In this document: positions 34,501 through 47,203 of the stretch, piece by piece | How positions within the stretch are numbered: the first letter of the stretch is position 1 | How the letters are laid out: every line of letters begins with the position of its first letter | Source of the DNA: Amyelois transitella | Lineage: Eukaryota > Arthropoda > Insecta > Lepidoptera > Pyralidae | NCBI RefSeq assembly: GCF_032362555.1 | Contig: NC_083516.1 | Location: forward strand, 2,877,001-2,941,000 | Length of the DNA stretch: 64,000 bases | Direction: 5' to 3' | Translations under genes and position numbers: made by a program | The notes under the pieces: generated by a model | What the model saw: only the letters and a program-made list of their open reading frames with translations | Told to the model about the DNA's origin: nothing | The model's database searches: none

Positions 34501-37500
34501 AGTTAACGTAATAAAAGAACGCTTACTTAGATCATGACAAGTGAATGAATCATTAAATATTTAAAACAACAATAAGTAAAAGTTATTCATATGCACAATA
34601 TGTTCTCATATACCAACTGGTTAATTTCCTAAGGTAATACTTACTTTGAGTTTTTTATACTTCATTTTAACTTTAATCCGTATTCAATAGTTGGAATAAG
34701 TCCAACATTTATAACCAAGTAAGGCAATGAATATTGTGCAGCTGACATCAAACACTAATAATTATATCATGACAACTAATTACAACTTATTAAAAGATGT
34801 AATGTAATCCGTCAGATAATATGAAGTGGATTTTTCCATCAAATAAATGTAGTTTAAATCCTAACAGCCTTATTTATACATAGTTAACTTATTTGTGTAA
34901 AAACTATGTGAAAAAAGATTTACGACTTATCGACGACGGTCAATACACGACCGTCATGATAAAACAGATATACTGACTGTATTCAAAATATGCGGAAAAT
35001 ATTGTAATAATATAAATTGCTTGTAATATAGTTGCCATGTGATATAATTTGTGTCTTGTCAAAGGATGAAATGCAATGCGGGACTTACCGCTTAGTGAGC
35101 CAACCGACATGTTACGAATTATTTATATATTTTATCTTTTATTATCTTTAATCATCAGAAGAAAAATTGATCTTGTTTTTGTAATCATTATAAATAATAA
35201 ATAAATTAACATCATACTTAATTATATTCGAAAGTAATTTAACAGCAATATGCACTGATTATATCAAATATCAAAAAGTATTCCTTTAATGTGCAGAAAA
35301 CCGTTTCGATGTAAAAAAAAATATGTCGTTTACGATTTCAAGAAAACCTAATGAAATAAATATAAAGAAAAGGGCACTGATCAAATAAAGACACTTAAAA
35401 ACTTGTTCATAAACTTAAGTAGTAAAAAAATAAAAACGAGTAACAAAATTACGAAAATAATGTTCATACTTTGTAAAATTTAACTAACATATCTACACAT
35501 TGAGAAGAACATAAAAAATCCTATAAATGCGGTCGGCGGGTTTGTATAACGAACATGCACACGTCCCTGTCACACTCATTACTCGACATGTACGATGATA
35601 TGAGCATTAAGGAGCTAGTATAAAACAAAACAATACATTTATAAAACATGTTACTTTTTATCACAGCCTTCAAACATACGCTGTGGCGCGTGGTCGAGTT
35701 ATCACTGTGATTGCGTTAGAAACAATAAATGACGCAAACGATAAAACTGTGATTAATCATCGATTAACATTATTATTGCACACAAACATGTTCCTCTTAC
35801 GGTATTTCAAAACATACACATAAAAGATAAACATATTATTGGTATGAAAGATTTGAAAATCGTACCTACGCATAACAGTCCTTAGTGCTCCAAAATGCAA
35901 ACATTGAACAACACAATTGATATCTATATAAACAAGACAATTCTTAAAAAAAAATTGAATATGTAAGATGCAATGAATGATTCATTACGATGCACTGAGC
36001 GAATCGGAAAAGCTTTTCGGGCACAATCTAATGTTTATAGAGAATCAAAATGTTTCTCACCTTTATATCTGGGAACGAAGTTCTGTATATCTTCAGGAAT
36101 GTTCTGGTAAAAATGCAGTTCACGAATATTCAGGGGTTTTATTACTGTGCTGTCATTTAGCACGAGTAACCTGGTGTGGCCGCCCACCTGTCGAGGAAAT
36201 AATTTAACGTTGACATTATCAGTACACACTCTAGAACGTGTTTTATCTGTTATGTAACCGCTACTGAGATACGCCAAAGCTGGTCTTATTTATGGGTCGG
36301 CAAAACATAATCCTTGACACATTGAAGTCTGTTTCTCACGTTAGAAATTCAATCATATTATAATTGGGATCACCACAGACAGGGAGACATATTTGGTCCT
36401 GTAGCTACATTAAAGTTAATCGAGGTTATATACGGTACGTATTTAAAAATTACTTTGGCACAATTGATTTATAGTGACAGTTTATTTATTCGGAGATAAA
36501 ACTGAAAACATAAGGAATTTTGAAAATATATTATGTATATAGGACATAAAAAAAACAATATTTCGGGCATCGGCCTTCGACACACAGAATAAGGCGACGA
36601 CTACTGTTTGGCATGTAGATAATTTAATTACAATGTATAAGTATAAATTTATATATAAGCGAAGATAGATCGTACGTCAACAACCCGGACAATGTGATTG
36701 TATTGATCGATAAGACACTGCATGTCGTCACCGACTCGGCCTTGGCGTTTTGCTAAAAAAACGATTTTCAAACAATTCTCCGTTTTAGTAATACCGTTAT
36801 CAGTATCCGCTTTGTCTATTACGCCGATTCTAGAACTAGTTTCATTAAAACGTTATTTATACACTAAGTAAGCAGTGCTCATACCTTACTAGTTCAAAAC
36901 AATTATCTGTCATAATTTTTATATTATTTCACATTCCGCAACATTAGAGTCGGAAAATTTGTTTTCGATATTATTTGAATTTCTGTTTAAAACAAATATA
37001 AACTGAATAAATTGTTGGTATTGCTGTCGACTACACCAATCGCAAACAGAAACTTCATAAAGTATGGTTACTTTCCAACGAGCCTCACAAAAAAAGCAAT
37101 AAAATCAATGCACCATACGTCTTCTGTGTGAGTGCGTTCGCATAACTCACACGTGCATGGAACAAACCCACTGCAGTCTGGTGAGCACGCTAGCGATGAA
37201 ATTACAAGGCGAGAAAAAGAAAAAATATGGCGGTGTACTGCCGTTGACCCGACAACGAACGACCCGACGTACTTACACCTGAACTGGGCTCAACGACCCT
37301 GTGTTACCCGATTTGACCTGATAAAGATTTTAAATAGATTTACTGAAATATTGATTTTGAATGTTACAAGGAAGACGCCTTAAAAACGAGTGTTTATTAC
37401 AATAACTAAGTATGTCTTGCAACACCATACATAATCTAAAGTATGGGAGCGCCCCGAAGGGAGTGCTGCTAGTACGTCATTTCACTACAACACCCAAATT

Positions 37501-38800
37501 CCATGAAGGTGCTGAACGAAATACATAAATTAAATTTAAAAAATATAATTTCAGTCTCCAACCGAGCAAGAAATTAGACTTCAAGCAATATGATGATGAT
37601 CAGATCACAAACGAGGAAACATTGTTTGTTCTTAATTTAAGCGCAGATTAAAATCTTATTAATATGACAAACCTAGCAAGGCATTCATTAACATTATCTA
37701 AACGATGGTATGCAATACAATGTCAAATATAGAATTGATATACGACATAGTGCGTGTCAAATAAAACGAATGCGCACCTGCTCAGCAGAATCCGTTCCGG
37801 CACGCTCCGTTAGTCATACAGACCGCAATTACGAATGTCGGAACAGTTATTAATATTAAACACAGCAAGCGAGAAGAAACCAGCTGTCTTGGCATAATAT
37901 AAATCTAACTCGGCTATAATAACTACCGCAACGTCAAGTCTATCACTATCTCTACCAAAAATCGCTTGGGCGGTAACAGCCATATAAAAATCATCATCTC
38001 GAACTACTACTTCTAATGCCAAAGAAAGCAACAGAGCGTGTAAAATCTCACAAATCATTTCATCTGTGACTCCCAATATTATTTTAACCTTATCCCGGTC
38101 AAGATCAAGTTCATCAAATCAGTTTGGATTATGTTTGTTCACAATCTAATTAGTGTAGGATCTAGACTTGCACAGCGTGAAATTACAAGCCGATAATATC
38201 GCGCAGGTATGCCGGTGCGCTTTGATGTCAAAAGCCGCTGGTGGCGGCCACGGTGACGTCCACCCGCCGCCACCCACCTACCCGCGTCAACCCTACCCGA
38301 GCTTTGTACCGCCACGAACGTAATTAGCTGGGATAAATATTTAGTTGGTTCCTCATTATAAAAGCTGTTGTTTTAAACGGCGTAAACCTCTAAAGTATAT
38401 GTATATCTTATACGTATTAGAGTAAATGCGTATTAAGTACTTGCAAAAACAAAGAGATGAAAACATCAACGCAATGTCTGCCTACTGTATCCATTAAGAA
38501 CTATAGTCAAAGCACTTGATATTATCGTATTAGGAGGGACTAACGAAACAAGTAGAATATAACAGAAAAGTCGAACGTGTATTTTTTAAATTAAACTAAT
38601 AATTTAAATGAAATAGTGTTACTTACCTGATTGTGCAACGGCAGAACATCGACTTCGTGGCCGTCGTCTGGCGACAACGCGTTGTGCTGCGCGGGCGGCT
38701 GCGCGCGCTTCCTGTCTGCGCCGCGCCGCTCCGGCTCACCCATGCCCCAGCCAAGAGAGTACACCATTACTTCAGCCGAGCCACCTCCGCCGCTGTCCAC
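28531..38800 (-). CDS. IP6K: Inositol hexakisphosphate kinase
   Basis: Seven minus-strand coding exons join in frame: 38627-38800, 36061-36187, 33236-33359, 32810-32886, 31980-32155, 30110-30315 and 28531-29026. IP6K phosphorylates InsP6 to 5-InsP7 in cytosol and nucleus. The first ATG in the first exon is at 38765-38767 and gives 448 residues, near the 410-441 of human paralogues; codons before it are also open, so a longer N-terminus from an upstream exon is possible. Family marks: [20 protein letters not shown] with the ATP-site Lys, the PxxxDxKxG substrate motif as [18 protein letters not shown] (about 171), [14 protein letters not shown], the SLL motif in [13 protein letters not shown] (about 284), and RMIDFAHT with the metal-binding Asp (about 396), followed by [13 protein letters not shown]. 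The last two exons are strikingly GC-rich. A Ser/Ala-rich insert of about 100 residues lies between SLL and DFA. Confidence 0.95.
30378..30590 (+). mobile_element. SINE family B
   Basis: A familiar lepidopteran SINE body: 'atggatgtcgtaaaaggcga' then 'ctaagggatcggcttccaaac' and the tail 'cccgcaagggatatagacgt' then 'gactttatgta'. It lies in the IP6K intron between 30315 and 31980. A tail fragment is at 3755-3810. The tail resembles that of LINE family L. Confidence 0.65.
30640..30870 (+). repeat. SINE family A copy
   Basis: Body of the SINE at 10396-10735 without the tRNA-like head: 'gtcgcggaggtcagatggga' and 'gtgaccgcaattaaagccag'. Intronic in IP6K. Confidence 0.6.
32200..32270 (+). repeat. 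SINE family A fragment
   Basis: Short piece containing 'aagtcgcggaggtcagatgg' directly beside IP6K exon 31980-32155. Confidence 0.5.
33531..33600 (-). tRNA. tRNA-like sequence, probably a tRNA-derived SINE head or tRNA pseudogene
   Basis: On the minus strand 70 bases resemble a tRNA. There is a perfect 5-bp T arm (CCAGG-TTCGAGT-CCTGG), a B box GGTTCGAGTCC matching consensus, and a 7-bp acceptor stem with one mismatch (CTCTAAG/CTGAGAG). An A-box-like 'ctcagtggtgtaag' is present, but the anticodon arm does not fold cleanly, so I do not assign an amino acid. It lies in an IP6K intron 172 bases from the next exon. Confidence 0.4.
33860..34030. other. GC-rich island in an IP6K intron
   Basis: About 170 bases rich in C, G and CpG ('gccgccgcatcgctccgcct') in otherwise AT-rich intron. 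It could be an internal promoter or enhancer. The small open frame across it (33771-34061) has no splice support or recognisable product. Confidence 0.3.
34035..36060. other. AT-rich IP6K intron
   Basis: Very AT-rich sequence between the GC island and IP6K exon 36061-36187. I see no gene and no repeat that I can name. Confidence 0.5.
38190..38330. promoter_or_regulatory. GC-rich block in the intron after the first IP6K coding exon
   Basis: GC-rich patch with 'ggccacggtgacgtccaccc', which contains a CRE-like TGACGTCC, and 'cgccgccacccacctacccg'. It lies about 300 bases downstream of the first coding exon on the gene strand. Possible internal regulatory element; inference from composition only. 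Confidence 0.25.
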
Positions 38801-41800
38801 CTGAACCAATTAAATGTACCGGTCAAATCTAACAAATTGAGAAAATACTGAGTACGTATAAGGCATCGTAACACACTTGGTGTTGAATCTTGTTGCTTTG
38901 TCTTTGTAAGGTTTTGTTTTGATTGTTGATACGTTAGTTCATTTCTTCTACTGCACATTTACAATAAAATAAAGATCAGAATTAATAATGTTTTATGGTA
39001 TAAAATGCAGTTTATGGAACAAAATTTAAGACTTCAAACAACAACACTGCTCTTTCAAATTATGATGACAATTAAAACTTAGAAATATCGTGAGCAATTG
39101 GTGAGGCTGTTTCTAATCAAATTGTGTCACAAACAGTAGTGGTAGTGCAGCGCCAGGCTGGCACTAAGAGTTTGATTGCACTTAGCTATCATTTGAAATT
39201 GGGTAGAAATTACTTCAACTCGACAGTTGAGAACAAGCTATGTATTTGCAGACGTTGTTATCAACATTTATGTGTTAATATTTATATAACTAGCTCCCAC
39301 CGTTTTAAATCTTTCGGTTAATTTTATTCTTCTTTCAACTTTCGGCAATCAGATTTTATTACTTTTTAAACATTCAATAAAAAAATAATCTATGAAAAGT
39401 TGGCTTATTGCATCAAGTTTTCATTAGCTTTCTACAGAATGAATAAATGATATTATCGTGCAGAATTTGCACGCAAACCCATTGCTGGCACTTACAACCA
39501 GTTAGTCATTTGAAATATGTACTAAGCTGACCTCCCATTTAATAGTGAAAGTCTGATGCAAGATAAGAGCACGCTTTCATCTACAACTAAACATTTATTC
39601 ACCAGCAATGCAACGGACTTTTAATGTTTATAAGTGACCTTTGCGCTTTGATAATGGCAATTTTATCAGCTGCGGGCACGAGCTCTTAATTAAAGTTCAA
39701 TAACGCCCTAGTTTAGTAAATTGTACGCACTCTGATATAAGGCGTGGCAAGTTCGCTTGAAACTAGTTTCAACCCAAGCAAGGAGTGCAGTGATCTGAGA
39801 TTGACTGCAAAGCTCGTCCGGGCACTTCAAAGGCGTTTCCAGCTCGAGGCAGTCACGTCCTAAAAAACCCGCACGCAAGAGCACAGAACAAACCAGAATT
39901 GTACGGAACAAATTCTGCCAAACCGAGACTCATTCCATTAAATTGGGTCTAGATGAAAACTATTAACTACCCGAGAAGTTTGTGTTTCGTTCGATATCAT
40001 TGTCTTATATTATCATTCAATTTCATTTGGGGTTCTGTTTAAATTAAATAAATGAAACAAACTCATTCACAAGATGAGCTTAACCCAACCAGTGCCGAAC
40101 TGAAATGTCTTTATCAGAAATAGTGAACAGCTGGTTGAGATACATACAGTTGAGAACAAACATGTTGTGGTTCAATGCCAACATAAAGTCAATGTTTTTT
40201 TTGTTTAAAAGAGTGATGACGCAAAGCAACGCGGGCGATTTCTACGGCAACGCTACACGTCGTCGTTGCGTCGAATGCTCGACGTGTTTTATTCACTGCC
40301 AGAAGCGGCGTCACCAAATTAGATTCGAACTCGCAAATGCAAATAGGAGAACTAGTGACGTACAAGCCCCGCCTCGCCAACCCGGCAGACTGTTTCAGAG
40401 AAATTTCACAATATATCAAAACAGAGACAGCAGAAATAGAGCAACAAAAATAAATAATGCTGCTATTATTGAAAACAACACACACAACTACAAAACCACA
40501 TTACATAAGATATGTAAAAATACATATCGAGAGTTGATTTATCCGAAATTTGAATCGTACAATTAGAGTGATTTTTTGCCAACACTAGAAATGAAAATGA
40601 TGAATTTATTTATCCCAAATTGAACCAAATATTTCTAGTAATGTAAATTATACAATTAAGCAATTCTTAAACGCCAAGAAAAATAAAAGGACAAAAAGTA
40701 ACCCTTTACTTTTCTTGTGGTAGAAGTCATTTTCATCGTCAACATATGTTTTTAGGAATATAATTCCTCCTCATATTTAATTTTAACTATTTCCAGATCG
40801 CTGCTGACCTAATTTCTGGGTTTCGCTGTGGTTGCCACGATTCGAAGAAATTAAAACTTACCATCAACGAAGCGAAATTAAAAACTCACAAATTATTCAA
40901 AATTTACCAATAGGGACAATAAGATAATAATTTCATGTTTTATAGTGATTAAGTAGCTACTATTAAGCAATGCCTTTTAATACCTATGATTTATAGATCA
41001 TTACAAAAGACATGCTCTAACGCAAACTTGACAACCTAATGACATTTTTAGACCTAACGAAACTTTAACGAAACGGAACTGAAAGGAAAAACAGACAATT
41101 ACACAGACACTCGTACAGACAAACATACTGAAGTAGTTTATCAAGCCACTCTAAAGACGACGCATCTCAAAGTATCTGCAGCCAAGCGCGACGTAGTGAG
41201 GGTGCGGTGGAAATATGGGTTACTGCCGGGTCACTGGGTCGTTTGCGGTTTCAAGCACGTGAGTTTTCATCTTAATGATAAACCAGTACACGATCTTGAT
41301 CTTAAAGCTGTACGAGATGCGAGAGTATTTCGGTAAAGAAAAAACTAAAAAGCATCTTTTTATGATTCAAGCACACACTTCTTAATATATGTACTAGTTA
41401 TATGATAGATAGATATATGGTATAGACTTAGATATATGGTATCGTACCGTGAGTGACGATAAATGTAACAATTAAAATTAATCAAAATTTGTATATGGTA
41501 TTCAGTTGCTGACATTCAGTTATTTTCATTAAAAGTATTAAGAACATCCAGAAGAACAGAGATAATAACTTTCTAATTGGAAGGCTTTCAGTTACTACTC
41601 ATAATGATAAGGCGACATACGACGCAGAAGATATCCAAGAATACCTCGATGATATTATTAATAGCTTCAGATTAATATTTATAGTATAACAGTTCAAAAT
41701 AGCGAGCTGTTTGTTTGTGAAACAAAATTTCACAATATTGACTTGAAACCTCTCGAGATCCTGTTTATTCAGTCTCTAATTTTAGTCAATATGCTATTTG

Positions 41801-44800
41801 TGTCGTCATCAGAGGAATTTTAAGGAGTTTATGAAAATTACTCTGGCTGAACTCACCTTATTATTCACACGTTTAAGAATTTCCGAAGTATTTGAAAATA
41901 TAACAAAGAAACTAACTTGCATTTTAATAATGATAAAAATATTGACTACTCAATATAATAATTTAATATTGAAACATAGCAGAGTGAATTCTTTTTTTAT
42001 TACAAACAAACTTTAAAATGAATGGAGCTGTGAGTTGTCATAATGACCTGACAACATATTCAATGAGTACACTGAGCGACATAACACTTACTCTATTCTT
42101 ACCTTGATCTTGGCCTGGAGCGGCTAAATAAAATCAACTATTGACTTTACAAATGTGACATAACACGCGGGGCAAGTCATTAGTATTACAGTCTTTATTG
42201 ATATGTTTTTGTCTCTAAGTAACACCCATTATTTGTGATATTTATTTTCACACATTATTCTATTTTTTTACGATAGGAAACTTAGAATAGTGTTATTAAG
42301 CGTGGATTGTCGCATGGTCACGTGGTTCCCCACGCGTTAGAGCCGGAATCATCCGCCAACAGCCCTGAGTGTGCCAGCTTTAACTACCCAAACGATATTA
42401 TTATTGTGTGATTGATAGATGTTTAACACAATTAAATGTGCAATGCAAACGCAGCTACTGTATCAGGAAAATTAGGGCTAGTATTGATAAGTTTGAAATA
42501 TTTTGTAACTAAAGGAACATTTACTTAATGTAGGTCTTATATGTCTTTCTTCAATTGTTTTGAGACATGTTATGAAATAGAAAATGGAATTAATATCTGT
42601 AATTAAGAATGGAGATTTAACAAAGCAAACTGCAATTCCTAATGGAAAATTTACAGTTGAGCTTTCTAGAACCCTCGATGTAACGCTGCTTGTTGCGATT
42701 GCGACAGCGGTGGTCCCGCGGCGCAATGCCACTTTCACTGCTCATAACAACAATAACTATAAAATTTAACGAAAATATGACCTCCACGATAACAATCAGC
42801 GCAGCGACTACTCCATGTGCGGACACCGGATGTCGAATCGGAAATCGAATGTGATTGTAAACAAGACAAGAAAGATACCGCTCTTACTATTGCTTGTTTG
42901 CTCAATAAAAATTAACGGACAAATACTAATGTTATATATATAGATAAATTTTATACTAGAAGACGGAGGTGAAGCCGCGGTCGGCTTCACCACCGTAAAA
43001 CGATTCGTCATTCATCATTATCGGTCATCGAAAGTTCGAAAGAAAGATAAGAGAATTTCGGGAAATCCTCTCTTAGTGCACCTCTAGACAACATAATAAA
43101 CCTACACGGCAAATTTCACATCTCTAAACTTATCGGTTTGGCCTGTAGGTTGCTAAGTATGTCAGTTGGACATTAACTTTATACAAGGGAGAACAAATAT
43201 GAATACAAATTGTGAAGTTTAATATAAAGTAACTTACAAAGATTGATGCAGACGTTTTAGATATGGTAAGGAAATGTTCATCTATTAATAATATTCTGTT
43301 TGCATATTTTGAAATCATAAACCTCATTAACATTCATAAGCATATGATGAGATTGTAATAACATCTGGCTTACACGTTAGCACTACCAATAAGTATGCTC
43401 ATATGTGCATTTTCCCCTTGGAATTGTATTTCATCTTATATTTACAAAGTAAAATATACACAGAAGCTTTAATTTGTAACTTGTGCTTACCAATTTCTAA
43501 AATTAACTTAACTTTATTTAAAGAATACTTCAATAACAACACTCAACAGTTCTTTGTTTAATTAATTGCGTCGCATATTCGTAAGTAAGGATGAGCAGAC
43601 TAATGTGAGGGAGCAGTGTGGACACACAATGCTATTATTGTATTAAACATATCATAAAGAAATGAATCTTGAAGTTCCTGATTAGGAAAAAAGGAAAACT
43701 TACTACTACGTATCACGCACATGACCAACGAACAACGCACAGCGACCAAAATATTTTCCCAAGTACCGACGCCGTAGCGGGGGCGCGGTGGTACAACTTG
43801 CAGCGAAGTAAACACGTGAACTGAAATAACACTGGCCACTGGTCTTTATTGACACACAGGGCCGTTTTATCCACGTATCGAAATCTAAATAAAAACCTTT
43901 TATTTTTTTTAAGTTACACTCAAGAAACCATTAATGTCCTATTTCCTTATGTCGCTCAGCTAAGAAATTTAATATTTCGATCATTCTCTGTGACATTATC
44001 CTTGAAAGTGTTGTTTATTTATTTTCCTTCCTTGTTTATTTAAATTTATTACAAACTTCTATTATTAAGTAGTAAAAGCAGCTATTAAATCATCTATAAA
44101 TCTTGATAAATGTTTTCTTTTTATTAGCACAAGTTTCCTACTGAAATTCAATAAATGTGTGAATCACCTGAATCTTAGTACGAGTAGGTTAAAATTGCGC
44201 CCTTTCGTCACAGCATAATTAAAGAGAATCTAGTGACTTTTTGTACCTATTCTATGATGATATCTAGAACTAAGTATCATAACAATGAATTGATGTTAGA
44301 TATGAACACGAATGCTTCGACGAAGTAAGGACAAGTGTGTCAATACAATCAAACCCACATGATATGCATTGATGCCACTTTACAACAATTGCTACAACAA
44401 CTACTTTGACAAGTGAATAAGAAGATAACAATAATGATCATCATAACTATACAGAAGCAGACGAAACCAATGTTATTGATTTCAGTACGGACGGAGATAT
44501 CTTAGATTTCATTGTTATTGATTTCGTTGAAGAAGGGAAATGCTTTGTTATGATATTTTGTGGTTCAAAAGCATGAGAATGTTCAATAAGAAGGCTCGTG
44601 ATACGGCGCGGTGTTTTCTATTTGAAAATCGAATTTCTTCTATATTTGTAATACAATGCATAACTGGTATCGTGTGACTGTCCCGTTATGGCGCTGTTGA
44701 ACAACTTTACAGTAGTCACACTGTCTACGCTCAGCTTGAAAACTAAATATACATCGGACTTTAATTAGGTATATATCTTATACTTCGATACACATACATA

Positions 44801-45290
44801 TATGTCAGCTGATAAATGATGATTAATTTTATTTTTCGGTATTGATTGACGTCAACAAATTATTTAATCAAAATTGATAATAATCTTATGAGTGATATCA
44901 TTTTGACAATAACAACTTAAAAAATAAACTATGATTGTAGTAATCGAAACTGCTGTTTTGAATATTTACTAAATTCTGTAACTTAATTATAATAGTTTGA
45001 ATGTGATGTTTAAATAAAAGCTGTAGATTTGAATGTAAAAGATAAAATTAAGAATGACCTTATGAAACAACCTCAACAAAGTTAACACTCAATATTTATT
45101 GAAAATCGTATAGTACCTATCCGATATTCACTTCAGACTTCAAATCGCCTGCAAGGTCGAGATAAGAATAAGTTAAGTAAACTATTAGCATTATGTCCTT
45201 TTTATATATTTGTAGATAATTTTTAATAGAATAATAAACTTCAAAAAAATTCAGGACCATTTTAAGTAACCATTGAGAAAAAAAAATCTA
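38801..45290. other. AT-rich region without a recognised gene
   Basis: I find no conserved protein and no repeat family seen elsewhere in the window. Open frames at 40105-40566 and 40189-40485 overlap a moderately GC-rich patch (40215-40400, with a CRE half site GTGACGTAC) but resemble nothing known. The region may be an upstream intron of IP6K. Confidence 0.5.
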
Positions 45291-45294
45291 TTGT

Positions 45295-45430
45295 CGAGTA
45301 GCGGGGTTGCCTCGACTGACGGTTTCGGCTGGTCGCGCTCAGTCGGTGACGTGGTGGTGGCGCGACGAGTGCTCGTACGAGCCGAGGCGATCTCACATCC
45401 ACGTCGTCGTCATACCACGAACGAAGGTGA
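45295..45430. promoter_or_regulatory. CpG-rich island, candidate promoter
   Basis: GC-rich, CpG-dense block in AT-rich DNA, with an initiator-like TCAGTCGG on the plus strand, the palindrome GCTCGTACGAGC and a donor-like GAAG|gtgatt at its end on the plus strand. It could be a first exon of a plus-strand transcript or a promoter of IP6K. No coding sequence is assigned. Confidence 0.35.
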
Positions 45431-45949
45431 TTTTTAAGCGCTTACCTATTCACTTTTTCAAGGAGTTTTATACCAAACTGGTTTGAACGAAGTGTGCGCT
45501 CAATGAAAAAATAATTTTAAAAATACTTTTAACGATTTGAATAAAGAAATTCATAGATGAATAAAAAACTAAAAACAATGGAAACATAATACCAGAATAA
45601 TAAAAAATACTATTTTAATAATATATAAAAAAAGTTAACAATAACATACTTGACTATAAACTTCCTTTAACCCGCTCGTGGTGAAATCCCAAATTGGAAC
45701 ACGTTCGCGTTGAAATCGTCCGATTCTATCACAAGCACAACCACTAGTAACTGGCACAGAATATTACCCAACACACAGGAACCAAACTAGGTAGAGAGCG
45801 AAACGATGTTAAAAAACACAAAATAAACGACGCTTCGATCTTTATTATTCACAGGGGAATAAAACATGAGTTTTAAAAACAGGTTTTCTTTGTTAGGCCC
45901 AGTGTTGCATAAAAAAAATAACGCAAAAATAAAAGTAGCGCTCCGAGGC

Positions 45950-46180
45950 GCTGAACACTTGTATCTCTTGGCGTTGCGCACTGGTGACTGAAGCGGGAGA
46001 GACCGACCGAGACGATCGCGCACGGACCACGAATCAATGTTGCGCAGCCCGCCAGTGTGTGCCGGCGGCGGCGACGGAGCACACGGTCGCACACATCCCC
46101 ACGAGGGACACCTAACCGTATGTCCGGGACTGGGGGACAGCATTGTCTCGCCGTCGCCACAGGAGCCCGGTCTAGAGATA
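45950..46180. promoter_or_regulatory. Second GC-rich island, candidate promoter/5' UTR
   Basis: GC-rich block ('gtgtgccggcggcggcgacg') with open frames on both strands that look like composition artefacts. On the minus strand an initiator-like TCAGTCACC occurs near 45985. It could be the start region of a long IP6K 5' UTR. Confidence 0.35.
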
Positions 46181-46319
46181 CCTGTTCAACCACTGTCAGT
46201 GAATGAACCTTCTTTGACCCCACACATTTTTTCTTCTATTTTGTACAATATTTATACTAGGACGTTGCCATTACCATTGCCCTTGAACAAGTGCAGATAA
46301 GGCTTTGTTATATGTAATG

Positions 46320-47117
46320 ATAAATTGTTTGCCAGAATAAGTATAAAAACGACACAAACTTTTGTAGAATGCTGAATAAACAGCTGATTGAAGTGACATT
46401 TAAGTAGGCAAATAATGCACATTCGTCAAAAAAATAGAATGTAGTGCAAAATAGCTAGTATACGATGTTATCGAACCAGATAAATCTTAGAATTCCTGAG
46501 AATAAGATCGTGTCAATTTTAAAACCCAGCGATTTGACATTTAAAAAAAAACAAGATTTTCCAAAAATGTATGATGACGTTATAGATACCGACGGGTATT
46601 GTCCTTACAAATGCGAATAAAATGACAACAATCAATAAGCAAAAGAAAAAAAATACGTTTCTACGTTATACCGATATCAAGACCTGTAACTGAATAATCA
46701 TAATAAATACGCAGACGCATAAACAAGAGCTTTTTGCTTGAGATGCTAACGATGTTAATTTATTCGTTAGTTGCCATTCGTTACAGACTTGTTCTCTTCT
46801 AACCAAGGACATGGATCTTACCAAATTGGATCATCATGCGATACATAATGAAGTCATAAATAAAAATAGCTTTTGAGAGCACTAAATTGAAACAATTCTG
46901 AAAAATAATGAAAACTTGACGTACTCCGCCTATTTCAAAATAAAAATTTAATTACAAATGTTAATGTAGATCTAAAAACAATAGAAGCAGGGACTAAAGC
47001 ATAATGACATCATTATGTTTTTTATCGTATTAAGGGGTTCAATAAAACTAGATTTTGAAAACGAAAGATGTTTGTATCAATGAGATCCGTATTGGCAAAT
47101 TTCTTTCGAAAACTCAC
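46320..47117. other. AT-rich sequence, nothing recognised
   Basis: No gene, repeat family or strong signal seen. Confidence 0.5.
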
Positions 47118-47203
47118 CTCCTTAAGTGTTTCAACAGTTGATAAGTTCGTGCAAAAGTCTTCGCGAGCGCTTGCTGCGAGGTACAGAGACGTGCGCCGGC
47201 TAC
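47118..47203 (-). other. Orphan exon candidate on the IP6K strand
   Basis: On the minus strand 86 bases are bounded by a strong acceptor (ttgttctcag) and a strong donor (AAGGAG|gtgagt). It is GC-richer than its surroundings and open in two frames. In one frame (SRRTSLYLAASAREDFCTNL, then STVETLKE) it ends in phase 0, which matches the phase-0 start of IP6K exon 38627-38800. It may be an upstream coding or 5' UTR exon of IP6K, or belong to an unseen gene. No homology recognised. Confidence 0.45.

Noticed and set aside
40105-40566. 153-residue plus-strand frame
   Set aside because: No recognisable motif, no splice partners, and an antisense frame of similar length; looks like chance in a GC-richer patch.
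45787-46300. Overlapping frames of 87-118 residues on both strands
   Set aside because: All follow the GC-rich island, have conflicting frames and no family resemblance; better explained as regulatory or UTR sequence.
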